DNA from: DAIPXZ01 sp036782995
Lineage (GTDB): Bacteria; Bacillota; Clostridia; Saccharofermentanales; Saccharofermentanaceae
Direction: 5' to 3'
DNA length: 15,456 nt
Assembly: GCA_036782995.1 (NCBI GenBank)
Contig: DAIPXZ010000024.1
Span: 1 to 15,456 of the forward strand
The notes under the pieces were generated by a model. That model was not told the origin of the DNA, ran no database searches, and saw nothing but the letters and a program-made list of their open reading frames with translations. The translations under genes and the position numbers were made by a program. Of the stretch, positions 13,988 to 15,456 are shown piece by piece (positions within the stretch are counted from its first letter, which is position 1; each line of letters opens with the position of its first letter).

Positions 13988-15145
13988 TCATTTCGATTTC
14001 CGTTTGCGCACTACAAGGAAAACAATCGCACATAGGCTCACCGCAAAAAGTGTTACCGCCACAAAATATTGCCAAAATGGCTTCTCTTCTGTTTCATCTG
14101 TATCTGATGCGACTGAGGATTCTGTAAGCAAGGGTGCCGAGGTCGGTGTCGAAATAGGTGTAGGTGCTGTGCCACTGACAATGCTGATATCCGACGCGAC
14201 GGAGGCATCATCGCCTGAGACAACCGTCATCAAATCGCCACGCATGGCTGTCACGGCATCTTCCGGCAACTGTAGATATGCATTATTCATCACGATATCC
14301 GTCGCACCCACGGCTGTCACGGCGCCGGAAGCTGTAACCATCGCGCTGTCTATCGACAAAGCGCCTCCCATGCACAATATCGCGGCATTCTCGCCACTCG
14401 TCGAAACAGAGAATGAAGCACTGTCACGGACAGTCACACCAGCGTGCGCTTTTACTCCCGCTACAGCGCCATTAGCCACCACGCTCGTTCCATCCCCGGC
14501 CAAATCGAGTGCGCCATTTTGCACATGAATCGCGTATCCATTCGTCATACAATTGATAATCGTTCCATCTTGAATCGAAATATCACCACTTCGCGTCCAT
14601 ATCGCGCCGCCGTGTTCTCCCGAAATATCTTCCAATGTCAGCTTCGCGTTCGAAAAAACTGCCGTACTCTCCACTTCGATCAGATATTCTTCCGAAATAT
14701 CTGCATGTGTGTCGGAAATGACAATCGTCGCATCCGTCACAGAAAGCCCTCCGGAACACACCGCAATCGCCGTTGTCATACCATTCGTATGCAAATCCAA
14801 CGAACCATCTCCGACAATGCAAATCGATGATATCGCCGAAATCGACGCAACCGCCGTATTCGTTGTCAAAACATTATTTCCCTCAAGTGCAATCGTAATC
14901 TTTTGCCCTGCGCGAATATCAATAAAAGCACCTTCATAATCCGAAAGCGTTAATGTGTTGTGTTCCGCATCGTACGCAAACCCATCGCCCTCGCAATCCG
15001 TATCTGAAGAAAAAGAAATGCCACTGATTGTAATATTGCCCGCATCCGCACGTAAAGCGCATTCGTCGAGCATCGCATTTCCGCATGTAACCGTCCATAG
15101 TACGGCGATGAAAAGTGTCATCCAATGAATCCTATTTTGTCGCAT
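13988..15145 (-). CDS. Membrane-anchored surface protein, probable beta-solenoid
   Basis: The start ATG 15145 follows a GAGGTG by 6 bases (a GTG at 15154 is also open); the predicted mRNA start near 15161 favours the ATG. The 385-residue protein has a signal peptide (about 1-33, hydrophobic 8-25) and a long region (about 38-310) of short beta-rich turns such as SGDISIQDGTIINCM, NGALDLAGDGTSVV and GGALSIDSAMVTASG. These look like right-handed beta-helix rungs, each with N, D, G and V at turns. A Thr/Ser/Pro-rich spacer (about 320-345) and a C-terminal membrane helix (about 357-378) with a basic KRKSK end follow. It would be a cell-surface protein anchored by its C-terminus. There is no LPXTG and no clear catalytic motif, so function is unknown; carbohydrate binding is a guess. 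Confidence 0.85.
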   Translation of the reverse strand: MRQNRIHWMTLFIAVLWTVTCGNAMLDECALRADAGNITISGISFSSDTDCEGDGFAYDAEHNTLTLSDYEGAFIDIRAGQKITIALEGNNVLTTNTAVASISAISSICIVGDGSLDLHTNGMTTAIAVCSGGLSVTDATIVISDTHADISEEYLIEVESTAVFSNAKLTLEDISGEHGGAIWTRSGDISIQDGTIINCMTNGYAIHVQNGALDLAGDGTSVVANGAVAGVKAHAGVTVRDSASFSVSTSGENAAILCMGGALSIDSAMVTASGAVTAVGATDIVMNNAYLQLPEDAVTAMRGDLMTVVSGDDASVASDISIVSGTAPTPISTPTSAPLLTESSVASDTDETEEKPFWQYFVAVTLFAVSLCAIVFLVVRKRKSK

Positions 15146-15167
15146 AATTGGCACCTCACTTGACTCC

Positions 15168-15176
15168 AGTATACCA
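15168..15176 (-). promoter_or_regulatory. Extended -10 promoter of the surface protein gene
   Basis: On the minus strand TGGTATACT gives a TATACT -10 box (15173-15168) with a TG extension; no good -35 box is seen. The transcript would start near 15161, 16 bases before the chosen ATG. Confidence 0.5.
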
Positions 15177-15198
15177 TTTCACAATCGTAAAAATCGCC

Positions 15199-15227
15199 TT
15201 GACAATTCGAAAGGATGACACGATAAT
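15199..15227 (+). promoter_or_regulatory. tRNA-Ala promoter
   Basis: TTGACA (15199-15204), a 17-base spacer and GATAAT (15222-15227) form a near-perfect sigma-A promoter. The mature tRNA begins 15 bases after the -10 box. Confidence 0.85.
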
Positions 15228-15242
15228 ATTGAGGTACTATTT

Positions 15243-15318
15243 GGGGCATTAGCTCAGCTGGGAGAGCGCCAGGTTCGCAATCTGGAGGCCAGGGGTTCGA
15301 TCCCCCTATGCTCCACCA
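15243..15318 (+). tRNA. tRNA-Ala, anticodon CGC
   Basis: All four arms can be folded by eye. The acceptor stem GGGGCAT/ATGCTCC contains the G3-U70 wobble pair, the known alanine identity mark. The D stem is GCTC/GAGC, the anticodon stem CCAGG/TCTGG has loop TTCGCAA (anticodon CGC, 15276-15278, reading GCG), and the T stem AGGGG/CCCCT has loop TTCGATC. The discriminator is A73 and CCA is encoded (15316-15318). Total 76 bases. Confidence 0.96.
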
Positions 15319-15320
15319 AG

Positions 15321-15360
15321 AAATGCTGTTAAATCAATGACTTAACAGCATTTTTCTTTT
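15321..15360 (+). terminator. tRNA-Ala terminator
   Basis: AAATGCTGTTAA (15321-15332) pairs perfectly with TTAACAGCATTT (15342-15353) with a 9-base loop, followed by T-rich sequence. It lies directly after the CCA end, so the tRNA is a single-gene transcript. Confidence 0.9.
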
Positions 15361-15456
15361 TCATATGAAGAACAATTCGACGACTCTTTTTATTGCATCA
15401 AAGCTAATTTCAGGTTTATTCTTCATCATTGTTTTGCCTTAACAAATTCCAATTTT

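Noticed and set aside
15243..15318. tRNA gene as a mobile-element attachment site
   Set aside because: No repeat of the tRNA 3' end, integrase or other mobile gene is seen in the window.
15361..15456. Short minus-strand frames at the right edge (for example 22 codons from about 15429)
   Set aside because: Too short, no clear ribosome site; could be the tail of a gene beyond the edge but cannot be decided.

Overview
The window looks like chromosomal DNA of a Gram-positive Clostridia-type bacterium (Bacillota). The reasons are strong AGGAGG or AAGGGGTGATC ribosome sites, sigma-A-like promoters (TTGACA-17-GATAAT), U-tailed terminators, Sec and type IV pilin-like secreted proteins, and a tRNA gene with encoded CCA. 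Genus cannot be read from the sequence.

Layout: bases 1-4510 hold, all on the minus strand, a truncated zinc-ribbon/CD225-like membrane protein, a DUF2752 membrane protein, a secreted CAP-domain protein, and two paralogous type IV prepilin-like proteins. The CAP protein and both pilins carry long Thr/Pro-rich linkers, and the two pilin genes share a nearly identical 20-bp upstream element. Bases 4905-9042 (minus) are a tightly coupled operon: ABC ATPase, two ABC-2 (DUF990-type) permeases and a CCA-adding tRNA nucleotidyltransferase whose ribosome site overlaps the stop of the last permease. Bases 9147-10983 (minus) are a second operon: an iron-alcohol-dehydrogenase-fold protein that has lost most metal ligands, then a LUD-domain protein. 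Facing away from it is a GH31 glycosidase (11172-13526, plus) that keeps its nucleophile but lacks the usual acid/base Asp. The rest is a tiny zinc-ribbon protein with a structured leader (plus), a membrane-anchored surface protein with a probable beta-solenoid (minus), and tRNA-Ala(CGC) with its own promoter and terminator (plus).

How they work together: the first third is cell-surface equipment (pilin-like stalks and a CAP protein). The middle is an exporter co-translated with a housekeeping tRNA enzyme. The ADH-like/LUD operon and the GH31 gene are divergent and share a control region with three CACAAATG-type repeats, which suggests common regulation. No phage, insertion sequence, CRISPR array or defence system was seen. 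The most unusual items are the two enzymes with altered active sites, the two repeat-type operator candidates, and the paired linker pilins.
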